Shown here piece by piece: positions 23,095 through 33,854 of a stretch of DNA of 64,000 nt. The stretch is from Hormiphora californensis (taxonomy: Eukaryota > Ctenophora > Tentaculata > Cydippida > Pleurobrachiidae). The notes under the pieces are model-generated. The model was not told the DNA's origin. It saw only the letters and a program-made list of their open reading frames with translations, and searched no databases. The stretch's first letter is position 1. Every line of letters begins with the position of its first letter. Where the stretch lies: NCBI GenBank assembly GCA_020137815.1, contig CM035351.1, positions 2,641,409 through 2,705,408 on the forward strand, given 5' to 3'. The translations under genes were made by a program, and so were the position numbers.

Positions 23095-26000
23095 CAACAC
23101 AAGTCCATCAGTATGAGGCTGCTCCTCCTTCTGGCATGCTCAGATCTGGCGGTGGGGTTGGTCGTTCTGCCCATGAGACTGTCTACTGTGGCCACAATGG
23201 GCGAACTGCTGGGCATGTGGCCCCTCGCATCCACATGGACCTGTAAGTACACCGGGTGATAGGGGTTAGTGGACTGGGGAGATACTAGGATAGTTGGCTG
23301 TAAGTACCAGAGTTAGAGGGTTAGTGAGCTGGGGAGATAGGGATAGTGGGGCTAGAGAGCTGGTTTAGTTAGCTGTGACTAATGGAGATCGAGTTCGCGA
23401 ACGTTCTGAGCTTGGTGTAGTATAGTTGCGAGACAGTACATTGGATGAGACTGGGGTGATGTGTAATTGTATGTGATTTGTTTGGTATAGAACCTACTAA
23501 ACTTTACCTTTCCCCCCATGTCTAGGTAAGCTGTACGGAGGATCAATGGGATTTCTAATTCGAGTCAGCATGTTTGTTGTTGTTGCTATAGCAACGGACA
23601 GAAGTATCGCAATCACCGTCCCATTAAAGTGAGTATGCTTGTTGGGTAGACAAGAGTAGGCAGCAGTTGATCTTCTAAACCATCACAGAGCGACACTACT
23701 GACAGTAGTGTGAGTCACACATGAACGTCTCATGAACATCTCATGAGCATCTCATTGCATCTTCATCAGAAGAAAATTATCCTGGTGATATACTGTCAGG
23801 CCAATGCTCTGACCACAGTTCTCGCGCGCTCCGCTTTGAGAGAAATGAGAATAGGGTCAGGCCAATGCTCTGACAGGTGATATATGTTGTTGAGGGGTCA
23901 GTTTCTTCACAAGCTCTGTGGGGGAAGCAAAGCAGCAGTGAATTTTCTTAGAACCCATCTCTTGGAATATATGTTCATTCATTACATGGCATATGAATCG
24001 ATCAGTGGCCGTCTCCTCTGTAGGACGAGGAGAATATGTTCATTATGCTATTCATTATTCGTATAAAAAAGAAGGGATAGAGTACTTGAATCACAGCATT
24101 TAATGATATGCTGTGCGAGCTTGTCCGTGGTTTTATGCGACTCAAGTTTGAGCGGTCCTCCTAAGTAATTAAAACATTAGTATTTTTATTTGTGAGGATC
24201 ACTCAAACCAGCTACCGGAGATGAAAAAACAATAATCTCATAAAAAATATCATTACATGTAACGAGATTTTTATGAGATTTTTTGAGGTTATTATTTTTC
24301 CAATATTATTCATCTACGTCAGCTGGTCCAGCTTGAAAGAGAGCTGCATCGCATCCAAGTTTATTTCTATGAGAGAAATGACCTGATTTGTTGCTATCCT
24401 AATGACAGAGAGAGAGGTGTGCCCCCTATCTCCACGTTGCACCACATGGGACACCAGCACACAATCAAATAATCCCGATTTAAAGAGGGAGGTAGATGAA
24501 TCCACCCACACCACATTTTACCCTCCCCTCCATCACGATGTTGTTACTCTTGTTTGCAACCCTCGCCCTGGCAAGTCAACGCCGAGCTGTACACTCTTGA
24601 GGTCTACACAGCCAACAGGGATTGGGCTGATACAGACAGCACCATATACGTTAGTATAATCGGGTCCAAGGGGGAGTCCACTGGGCACAAGTTGGATAAA
24701 TCCTGGTACAATGACTTCCAAAAAGGGAAGATTGACACGTATAGTGTTCACGTTGATGAAAACATTGGAAATTTGAAGTGCATCCGGTTCACAACGGCTG
24801 ACTTTGACGCCTGGCTGGTTGAGAAGGTGATAGTTACTCCAGAGGGAGACAAGGACTACTATTTATACAATGTCGATGGAACCCTGCTGTCCTCTGACCC
24901 TAATGATAACGCCGAAAGCTCCTTAAAACTGTGCAGTCAAGGAGCAGAAACCTACTACATCACTACCAAGACCTCAACAGAGAATAACGCGTGGAGCGAT
25001 AACATCTGGGTTAGGATGACGATAACTGGCCAGAAAGGCAGCACACAGACGGGGTACCTGGATAACCGGGGCAGTAACGACTTCATGAAGGGTGAAGAGG
25101 ACACTTTCGTCTTCCCGGGGATGAAGTTTGTCGGCAAGGTAAAGTGTATCAAGTTGGAAGTCGAGGGGGACGATATGTGGAAGTTTGACTACATTGAGAT
25201 TCATTGTGATCGGTACAGGAGCCCCTTTTTCTTCCACAACGAGAAGAACTTGTGGTTATCCAGCAATGTGCAGGAGGGAGAGAACTCCATCAAGATTTGT
25301 TAATATACTATCGGACAATAACTAGCCACGTTAATTATGAGAATCTCTAGTCGAGTTTTTTAGTCGGGATTTGCATGAAGAGTCCATGATTGTGTCCATT
25401 ACAACTTTAATTTCAAACAAAAATTAGTGCGTTTTTCTAAAAGATGTCCTCTGCTTGGTGGTAGACTCACGTGTAAAATAATATACGCCATGTGTCCACG
25501 GGAGGATTGCACGAGCCACATGGGATCATGTGCTGTAAAATCGGGGCAGATATGTGGAGGGACCATTGTCTTCATAGAATGAAAATTTTCTATGAATCAG
25601 GCCCGGGAGTTTTTGTAAACCCCCGATCAGTTTCACATCCCTTTCTAAATCAATAAAATCTTCATATTGGTTGGGATCGAATCGGTGGTTTACTGGTGTG
25701 GCTGGATAAAGGGGCGTGACGTGCCTAATTCAGTGGTCCCTGTCTCACAATAAATCAAGTTCCGGGGCTTCGGTGATAAGTAAAAGCTCACAACTACCTA
25801 TAATAGCTCAGGACACTTCGCAAGACGAGAAAGCAAAGTAACGGTTAAAAGGCTACACTGCCCCATACACCCTGTGAGATTTATAGCACAGCAACTAGAG
25901 CTGGGAGGGACACGTCAAAGTACAGCTGTTTTCGTGCTGAGAATACTATTCTGAATAGTGACAGTGTTAGGCCAATGCTTTGACGGGGTGTCCGGATCAT

Positions 26001-29000
26001 CCTTTCAAAATAGTACCACCAGAGTTCCGAGGAAGGATCGTATCATCCTTCTCCAACTATAACAGTTAGAGAGAATCTTTAGTTTAATTTTCAGTTTGTT
26101 TACATAAAATCGTGTTCGGACATATATACCTACAGGATTTTCTGTGTGCAAGGGCTGTAACTCAATTTTCTAACCCCCCCGTTACGTTGCAAACCGGATA
26201 ACGGAAAGTTGAAAAATGATCTCTCTTCTGTTGTTTGCAGGCCTTGTCTGTGCAGGTCACGGCCTAAACTTTAAAGTTGATGTCTTCACGAGCAATGTGG
26301 AGAGTGCAGGAACTGACGCAGACATCTTCCTGTCTCTGGTCGGAACACGGGGAAGGAGCGTTGAGAAAAAATTGGACAGAGGACTCCGAAACGATCTGGA
26401 GAGGAATTCCCATAATGACTTCTATCTGAAGGAGGTGACAGGTTTGGGAACATTGAAGTGCATTCATCTGAGGACCACATCTGGCGACTCCTGGAGACCT
26501 CAGCGCATTGTTTTAACCGATACGGATTCAGCGGAGCAGTGGTTTTTCTACAACGCTCTAGGAACCTTGATGTCTAATGACCCAAACGATGGGGGACGGG
26601 AGCGGATGTTGTTGTGTGAACAAGGGAAGGATACCCTGACTGTTTATGTCAAGACTGCTGATCAGGATTGGGCAGCTAGTCCTAGAAACTCCCTCCTAAT
26701 GACGGTCACAGGTACTGAAGGGAGGGCTGGACTAGGATTCCTAAACGATAAGGACAGAAAGAATTTCCAACAAGGAGCCACTGATGAGTTTACATTCCCG
26801 GGTGTGAAGTACATTGGATCAGTACTAAAGGTGGAGATGAGGGTTCTCGGGTCGGATGCCTGGAAGTTTGAGAGTATAGAGATAAAGGTATCTGGGAACC
26901 CTACCCTACCAAAAATAATTCGTTCGATATCATAGCTTGGCAGTGAAAGTGATGTAGCGTTTTCCTAACAATATTAATCTAAATTGATCGAGATATCGAT
27001 ATATTTCGAACAATTTTTGAACGATTTTTGTTAACGATGTCCTGAAGTTGTCGTAGATTTTCGTTAAAGTAAGAGTGGCGCGCCATGTTTTCTCACAAAA
27101 CTTGGTGAATGAACGGGGAGTACCACCAGGACCATTGGTACGGTATAGAAAATTTCCAATTCCGTCTCATTTATTAGTTATGACGTAATATGTTCATTAT
27201 TCAAAAATTAGCTTGATGGCTATAATAGAGTGCTCAATCTTTTCAGAGAGCTATTAACACGAAAACCAAAGAAAACGAATTTTCACAGAAAATTCGTTTT
27301 CTTTGGTTTTCGTGTTAATATGTTCATTATTTCAACTTTCACAAAATTGCTCTACAGAAAAATCTGTTCATTGTGGATTGAAATGGATGCTTGCATCGTG
27401 TTCAGCGTCAAAAAATAGCCGGGGTACCAAATTTTGGTGTCTCTACCTTGTCTGTGACGCGAGATATTGACAAATATCAAAAACGACAAAAGTGAGAGAA
27501 AGAGAGATTGTTAAAGTGTAAGCGAAACTAAAACGAACCCCCTGCGCGGCTCAAATTGAACGTTTTTGGTCATAACTCCGTCAATTCTTAACCAAATCGC
27601 TTAAATTTGGGCTCGGTGGAAAGCCCTGAATGCCCTCTTGCCAATGAACCTAAGATTGTGCAATTTGGTCAAGAATTGCCGGAGTTATGACCAAAAACGA
27701 CCGAATGTACTTTTTCAGCACTATTTAGTTTGTTTTAGGTCATAGCTCCGTCAATTCTTGACGAAATTGCATAAACCTGGGTTCATTGGAAAGAAGACAT
27801 TCAGGGCTTTCCAACGAGCCTAAATTTAAGCGATTTGGTCAAGAATTGACGGAGTACAATGAAATAGTGTTTATTTAGGACTGTAGACGACTCGGAGATA
27901 TATTTCAGGAAAGATAATACGGGACGGTTTCGACGTTTAACGTCATCATCAGCTCAAATTAATTTGTTTAAAGTAGTGTTGAAAAGTTTGAAACTTTGAA
28001 ACCGTCCCGTATTATCTTTCCTGAAATAAATCTCCGAGTCGTCTACAGTCCTAAATAAACACTATTTCATTGTATCAAAACTATGCGACTCAAAAACAGC
28101 CTATTGGTCAACTTATTGATTCAATTGACGGAGTTATAACCAAAAACGTTCAATTTGAGCCGCACAGGGGGTTCGTTTTAGTTTCGCTTACACTTTACAA
28201 GTGGGTGGCGCGAACAAACAACTAGCACCCAAAGATAACAAACTCTCTTTCTCCCATTTTTGGTCGTTTTTGATAATTGAAAACACGGCACGCCATATCG
28301 AGGAACTGCTTTTCCTGTAAGTGTTTAACACCCCGTATATTATACACCCCTCTTCACTTACAGGAAAAGCAGGTCCTCGATATTTGTTAACGAAAATCTA
28401 CGACAACTTCAGGACATCGTGAACAAAAATCGTTCAAAAATTGTTCGAAATATATCGATATCTCGATCAATTTAGATCAATATTGTTAGGAAAACGCTAC
28501 ATCACTTTCACTGCCAAGCTATGATATCGAACGAATTATTTTTCACAGGGTAGAGCTAAGTTCTACAATTTATATGATGAATGGATGTCAACTAATCCTG
28601 CTGACGGCAAGAACGAACTGACTCTTGATGAAAAGACTGAATGGAAGTGACTGGACAGGGGCCGCGCATTTACAAAAGTCGATTTGCGCGTGCTAAACGT
28701 TTTCGCTCATATCTCCTGTTCCTGATAAGATAAAGATTTGGTCTTGGTTGCGCGGCGTTGAAAATGTCTTAAAATTATCTTTCCGACGCTTCCGGGTTCA
28801 ACTTGATCTCGATTATCACACGCAAATACAAAGCCGCGCGACCCCTCTGAATGCACGGCCCCCTGTCCCTTGATTAAAAAATTCGACTTTAGGGTTGGAG
28901 AGAAACTGTAATTTTTGTAGTGAAATCTATTCGTGACCAAATCGTTTTTGTTTTGTATTTCTTCTAACCGAATAAGATCACCATGTTACCACAACATTCC

Positions 29001-30067
29001 TCCTAAGAATGGAATAGAACTCCATCACCCAAAACACTAGTCTAGTAGCCAGTAGGAATAAAGTAGTGGAAGAAGTCTAAGACTCCCTTCATTCCTTTAT
29101 TCCTACCTTTCTAGTCTCTACCTCCATCCACCTCCCTAATTCTTACCTTTTTACATCCCTCCCTCATTCTTACCTCCCTCCACCATGCTGCAGCCACCTC
29201 CCTAATTTCTACCTCTCTCCACTCCCTAATTTTTACCTCTCTACGGCCTCCCTCCACTCCCTAATTCTTACCTCTCTCCACTCCCTAATTTTTACCTCTC
29301 TACCTCCCTCCACTCCCTAATTCTTACCTCTATCTTCCTCCAGGTACAAGAGCGTGGTAACAAGCCGATCAGTTCGCTACACCATGTTATCCATTCTCTG
29401 CTACTCCCTAACAATCACAGTCTTCATCCTGGTCACCACCCCACAGTACCAATACCAACGTCTCACAGCCAGCTGGGGTGTCTGTGTCCAGTCCTTCCGG
29501 TCAGCCTACAAACAGAACAAGTCCCTTAATTTCGTGTTCCTCGTCTTCAGGGTGATTGAGACTGTGGCTGCCAACGTTTGCATTATCACCCTAACCTGCC
29601 TCTCCCTTCTCAAGATCTCCCAGCGACCAAAGGTTCTGAGCTCCGGGAAGACGAACAAGGACAGATATGTTAGTGTGACCATGCTGGTGATCAGTGCTTG
29701 TTTTGTCCTCTGTTACTCTCCCTTTATCCTCTACATCTTCTTCACCCTTTTCCCCTCCATTGTGTCTCGGGAGGCTGAGCTCATAGCGGGGCAGACCGTG
29801 GTTACGATGCTTGAAATCACCAGCTTCTCCAACCCATTTGTCTACCTGGCGAGGAACCGACAGGTGAAGAGTCGCCTGATAGCCACTTTTAGCTCCCAGT
29901 GTGACATGTTTGCAGCTCGATGGCAGAGTTTTAGGGCCAACTGCAGCGGCTCCAATACTACCAGCACCACCCTTGATACGGCCTGTGTTATCCTGGATAA
30001 TAAGAGCATTGATGCCACCGCTGTAACCTCTGATGTTGTCGAGAATGACATCACGTGTGAGCTGTGA
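23095..30067 (+). CDS. class A (rhodopsin-like) G protein-coupled receptor, 5' exon missing
   Basis: Exons 23095-23242, 23526-23628 and 29344-30067 join exactly in phase. The first gives intracellular loop 1 and TM2 with the class A signature LLACSDLAVGL (the conserved TM2 aspartate). The second begins with the TM3 cysteine and ends TM3 with DRS in place of DRY. The third encodes TM4 to TM7 and the tail, including CYSPF at TM6 (variant of CWxP) and NPFVYLARNR at TM7 (NPxxY type). About 325 aa are visible. An upstream exon with the N-terminus and TM1 must exist, but I could not identify it in 21.8-23.1 kb. The tail ends in serine/threonine-rich sequence at TGA 30065. Ligand unknown. Intron 2 (5.7 kb) houses two PLAT genes on the same strand. 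Confidence 0.85.
23794..23875. mobile_element. 82-bp unit with the 21-bp motif at both ends and 10-bp flanking repeats
   Basis: TGTCAGGCCAATGCTCTGAC starts the unit and GTCAGGCCAATGCTCTGACA ends it, as direct repeats. The outer flanks are GGTGATATAC (23784-23793) and GGTGATATAT (23876-23885), 9 of 10 identical. The interior is about 40 bp and has no coding capacity. It lies in GPCR intron 2. Confidence 0.6.
24538..25303 (+). CDS. secreted double-PLAT-domain protein 1, apparent frameshift after the signal peptide
   Basis: ATG at 24538 opens a typical signal peptide (MLLLLFATLALA), but that frame stops at 24598. The mature protein continues in another frame from about 24554 to TAA 25301 (NAELYTLEVYTANRDWADTD onward). 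Two PLAT (LH2) beta-sandwich repeats are visible: one around LYTLEVYTAN to DAWLVEKVIV, the second around TYYITTKT to DMWKFDYIEI. Each ends with the family's W-x(4)-I-x-(V/I) strand. It is similar throughout to the gene at 26216. PLAT domains bind membranes or protein partners; this would be an extracellular protein of about 250 aa. It lies alone in GPCR intron 2 with no intron of its own. The frameshift is probably a one-base sequencing error, since the rest of the frame is intact. Confidence 0.75.
25304..26215. other. spacer between the PLAT genes
   Basis: No gene seen. A diverged copy of the 21-bp motif (TGTTAGGCCAATGCTTTGAC) lies at 25965-25985 without recognisable flanking repeats. Confidence 0.5.
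26216..28650 (+). CDS. secreted double-PLAT-domain protein 2, intron consisting of a foldback element
   Basis: Exon 1 (26216-26887) starts with a signal peptide (MISLLLFAGLVCAG) and encodes two PLAT repeats: NFKVDVFTSN to DSWRPQRIVL, and TLTVYVKTAD to DAWKFESIEIK. Exon 2 (28549-28650) begins in phase 0 after a cag acceptor with GRAKFYNLYDEWMSTN. This matches the C-terminal region of the neighbouring PLAT gene (SPFFFHNEKNLWLSSN), so the splice is supported by paralogy. The total is 257 aa, the same size as its neighbour. Without the splice the ORF would end 15 codons after the donor. The two genes are tandem paralogues on the same strand inside GPCR intron 2, with no sign of a membrane anchor. 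Confidence 0.82.
26911..28543. mobile_element. 1.63-kb foldback element forming nearly the whole PLAT-2 intron
   Basis: The left end AAAAATAATTCGTTCGATAT pairs with the right end ATATCGAACGAATTATTTTT. Inverted homology continues inwards (for example CGATATCTCGATCAATTTAG at ~28456-28475). The intron runs 26888-28548, so only 23 bp on the left and 5 bp on the right lie outside the element. Nested inside are a 67-bp near-perfect hairpin (27253-27319), a TA-flanked foldback (27855-28074) and repeated modules around GGTCATAACTCCGTCAATTC in both orientations. Confidence 0.8.
27855..28074. mobile_element. nested foldback element, TA-flanked
   Basis: TACAATGAAATAGTGTTTAT at the left end is inverted at the right (ATAAACACTATTTCATTGTA). 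Arms of about 90 bp contain GTCTACAGTCCTAAAT. It interrupts a GTCAAGAATTGACGGAG module of the outer element, so it inserted later. Confidence 0.75.
28653..28868. mobile_element. ~216-bp MITE-like inverted-repeat element just after PLAT-2
   Basis: The ends GGACAGGGGCCGCGCATT and AATGCACGGCCCCCTGTCC are inverted. The interior shares the phrase CTGATAAGATAAAGA and TCTTGGTTGCG with the units at 40.2-41.3 kb. It begins 3 bp after the PLAT-2 stop codon and so lies in its 3' UTR or flank. Confidence 0.65.
29100..29340. repeat. CTCCCTAATTYTTACCTCTC tandem repeat before GPCR exon 3
   Basis: Units of roughly 24-45 bp built on CACTCCCTAATTCTTACCTC repeat about eight times and run directly into the exon 3 acceptor at 29343, supplying a very long polypyrimidine tract. 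Confidence 0.8.
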
Positions 30068-30270
30068 GCCAATCAGAGGCCGCCATTGACATTGCTCTCA
30101 GCCAATCAGAGAAGACTGGGTCTGGGCGAGAATGACATAACCCCTTGCGTTTAAAAGCAGCAGGGAGGCTCTGCCGTGGAGCTTGTTGATTAATGTGGAG
30201 GGGGCGTGTTCAAAGGACCTGGCTACATCCCCGATTTGATACGACATACGACCTGCATGGTTGGGGAGAT

Positions 30271-30378
<108 letters not shown>

Positions 30379-30749
30379 TCAAGGCAAGGGACTAAATAAC
30401 TATAGGTGTAATTCAAATTGGAGTGGATCGATGTGTTACGGAGACGTATAATTGACAATTGGCTGAGTTAACTGGGGAGAAACAATAAAAAACCATTGTA
30501 CACACTGACACAAAGAATATTTTACACCGCTATCTACACAACCTATTTTAATACACACTTCACGAACTAACCACGTCTGGGCCATAATCACAGTTTTTGT
30601 TTCTTAGTTAAACCGCATGGTTCAAGTTTCAACCGTTAATATATTTCATCGCCTACCCTTTATTTCCCATCTCATTATCTCAAAAAGCACAAAACTTAAA
30701 ATAAATACATTTCTCAAATCACTATATAACGACCATCACCCGGGTTCAA

Positions 30750-30871
30750 CGTTTTGGGCTTTAGAAAGAGAAATATTTTCTAATCCCATTATTCCCAGCT
30801 GCTGAGCCTTCCGCTCCTCGCTAGCTACTTGATAGCGCATTCTCCTGTGTATTTTGTACCTGTGAACGAGA
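30750..30871 (-). CDS. possible terminal exon, unknown protein
   Basis: On the minus strand a cag acceptor is followed by an open stretch reading YKIHRRMRYQVASEERKAQQ and then LGIMGLENI before a TGA near 30750. The composition looks coding. The phase does not match the lysine-rich exon at 31849-31995 directly, so an extra small exon, or no connection at all, is possible. The product is not recognised. Confidence 0.25.
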
Positions 30872-31848
30872 CGGATAATTAGTTTGTGTGTGTGAACATG
30901 TTTTGTGTTATTGTAAACAACATATGTGTTTTGCTTGTTACTAAAACGTGATTGTCTCCTCTTCGATTTGCATAAATAACGTCACCCTCACAATTGAATA
31001 TCCCATTGATAAAGTGCCGCATAACACGGGGCTGCTCGAGTGGTAAGTGATTGGACTACCAGAGGTCACACTGCTGCTGCAGTCACACACATCTGCAGAA
31101 GCTGTTGATGAACTGCGCGGCGGGAATGGCAACACACGATGCTAACATTTTGTACTTTCAATTGCTGCGCGCGGTAGAAACGAGCAACAACAATCAGCCT
31201 GGGGATCCAATATCACAACTGTGTCATGTTGTCTGTCCGGACACTAAGCAAAACAACACATACTTCACCATTACAATACAAGGGTCACAATTATCTTACC
31301 ACTTTAATCGCTCAGCAGTATCTGCCTCTGTGCTACTATTTAGATAATCCCACCTAAGCGCTATATCACATTTATCATCATCCCCTCCTGTCCCTGACCG
31401 GTCCTGTATCTGAGGAATTGATAGTCTTTGGGGTCTTTTTTTTGTAGCAAGGAACATAATGATCTTATAATGTTATAGTGATTTTAGCAAGATCATGTTA
31501 GTAGTCAGATCATCGTTGTAGAATTAGACTACTGTCTCTTGCTTGTGAGCCCCCATGATACAATAGCACAAGACATGCATTTAGTATAGGGGGAGCATGT
31601 ACTACCCCGGCTACTAATATAAAACACAATATGGGCCAGTAATAATGTACCGTATTGCAGGTGTTGTTAGGACAGCTGTTGTTGATGACTGTGTGACTGG
31701 GTGTCACGTACTGCTGAGTAGTCCTAACTTGGGTAGTCGAAACTAGAGGGGGGATATTGTTATTACTCAGCCACTATGAAGTAGGTGATTGATAAATAAA
31801 TTTAAAAAAGATAAAAATATTAAAATAGAAAACACAAGTACATAATAC

Positions 31849-31995
31849 CTTTTTTAGGTTTCTGCTTTTTAGATTTTGGTTTTTTCTTAGCTCCAATTCC
31901 ATTCTTTTCTTCCGCAATGATATTAGTAGTTTTCGCTTTCTTCTTCTTTTTTTGTTTTTCGTTAGACGACTGGCTTGATTTGCCTTCTGAGTCCA
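31849..31995 (-). CDS. possible first exon, lysine-rich protein
   Basis: Minus-strand ATG at 31995 opens MDSEGKSSQSSNEKQKKKKK, then a second basic block (GAKKKPKSKKQKPKK), up to a gtatta donor at 31848. Low-complexity basic sequence of this kind occurs at the N-terminus of many small nuclear or ciliary proteins, so no family is named. Downstream exons are not secured. Confidence 0.35.
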
Positions 31996-32191
31996 TTGCT
32001 ACAATCTACACAGTATAAAGGTGGGTTAGCAAATATTATCGATCAGGAATGAAGGAGTAAAACGGCCAGAGATTGTCAAATTAAAACAAAACACAAAAAA
32101 CTTTATAATATTCTCTCGTCAACATTCTCTCAAGTACTACTACTTATTTCGTCATGGTGTCTAGTGTCTATTACATAAAATGTGAGGGCGT

Positions 32192-32872
32192 TCAGTAGCG
32201 TCCTGCCCCGAACTCACACCCCGGAGCACAATGGGCTGCCAGGGAAATCGGATCACTTCGAGAACTCGGCTTAACTTTATACTCAACTAAATCCTCGTTT
32301 CCAATATTAACTCTAATTAGGCCCTTGTGCTCGGAATCATCGGCCCCCACACAAAGTGGACATTGTGTTCCCGCGTGACTGTCTCTGGCTCTATAGTCCG
32401 CCCCTACTGCATATGTCTGGACACATTGGTGGGGTTTCTCAACCACACTAACTCCACCCTCACCTTGCTGTGTTTCAGAGAACGTGGCTGCACAAAGTTG
32501 TGAGTTGTTGGTCCGGAACCGCTCTAAATCAGCAAAATAGGAGTCAGGTCGATCACTCATCCGACTGCTATTATTCCGTTCAATCATGTAGTCCGGGTTT
32601 ATGCTGCGTAGATTGGCAGCGAGACGAGAGTAAGATGAATCCATATTCTCCTTGAGGACTCTCCTGTGGTCCGTTTTGCAGATGGGACTATGGTTCGAGT
32701 CAATTTGTGCTGGTCGGGCGAATTTCTTGACGGGTGTACTAAAATCCCGGACTGGACGGCCCACGTTGTCCGATATTGTCCTTAGGGCTGACCAGGATGA
32801 TGTCTGACCACGGCGTAGTGTGTTCAACAGGTCTCTGTTAGCTTTCCGTAGTTCATCTAGGTCACTAGACAT
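32192..32872 (-). CDS. unrecognised 226-aa protein, single exon
   Basis: A clean minus-strand ORF from ATG 32872 to TAA 32192 with diverse composition. The N-terminus (SSDLDELRKANRDLLNTLRR) is probably a helix or coiled coil. The middle is polar with serine/arginine-rich segments, followed by two Cys-containing segments (GTQCPLCVGADDSEHKG and AAHCAPGCEFGAGRY at the extreme C-terminus). No signal peptide or membrane segment. It is the longest non-repetitive ORF between the GPCR and WDR27. I do not recognise the family; the CxxC near residue 175 could bind metal, but that is speculation. Confidence 0.6.
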   Translation of the reverse strand: MSSDLDELRKANRDLLNTLRRGQTSSWSALRTISDNVGRPVRDFSTPVKKFARPAQIDSNHSPICKTDHRRVLKENMDSSYSRLAANLRSINPDYMIERNNSSRMSDRPDSYFADLERFRTNNSQLCAATFSETQQGEGGVSVVEKPHQCVQTYAVGADYRARDSHAGTQCPLCVGADDSEHKGLIRVNIGNEDLVEYKVKPSSRSDPISLAAHCAPGCEFGAGRY

Positions 32873-33854
32873 GGCTAAAAGGCGCTGATTTTTACTTTTT
32901 GGTACTCAACAGTTAACAAGCAAGACCCAACCCAGTTTTCATGGTATAGTCAGCAGCAGTCAGCACACTGCAAAATATTCCTTTGGGCAGTGCCCAAAAA
33001 ATGGGCAGGCGGCGCTAAAAAAGATTGGCCCACCAAGTTTTGCACAGATCTATTGAACATCTAAATCTAATCAGTAATCACTAACCACCACACGACTACT
33101 AATAAGTTCCTCGTTCTCAAAATAAGTTTCGAACCAGAGCTCCAATCGATAAACCGCAATATAGGCTGTTGGAGAGAGGAATAAACATCAAATATACCAA
33201 GTTCTATCGAAATCGGTGAAGAAAGGACGAATTGTGACCTTCCAAAATCCAACTACATTTCTTTTGTCTCGCGAGACCTCTCCATCTCTTTAGAGTTTAC
33301 ATCTGTATGTGTGTGAAATAGTGATATTAAATACTGTTTCTGAATCTAAAGGAAGTTATTTCAATATCTCCTTCAGGTGCTGCTACACACGTGACACGTC
33401 ACACACGCCCTCTGAATGGGGAAATCTCACACATACTAATAGATCTTGATTCACTAATCTAAATGAGATCTGATAGAATTAATAAATAGGGAAGTAAACC
33501 GAAAAAGACTGGGTTTGATCGGGAATCGAATATGGATAACTTTAAACTTTGCACACAAAAAAGTTCAGAGGCTCGACATAAAACTCACTCTCTCACAGCT
33601 CACTCTCTCCACCACCGACCGATAAGTTGTTAAGGGTACACCTGGCGTTTTTCATCATCGAGTGCCCAACCAAATGACTTCACCAGGGTTTAGGCCATAC
33701 AAAATGGACCTCAAATATGCAATTTTGGCCCTAAATTCGAATTCATATTTTTGCTACAGCCTATTTTCAAAGTGGCGTTTTCTCAAATTTTGTCGGAATT
33801 TTTGACCTCAGGACCACTTTTTTGAGATAGAAACATTAAATTCTTGGAATTTGA

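Noticed and set aside
31024-31072. tRNA or tRNA-derived SINE (GCTCGAGTGGTAAG resembles an A box)
   Set aside because: No B box at the right distance and no cloverleaf could be drawn.
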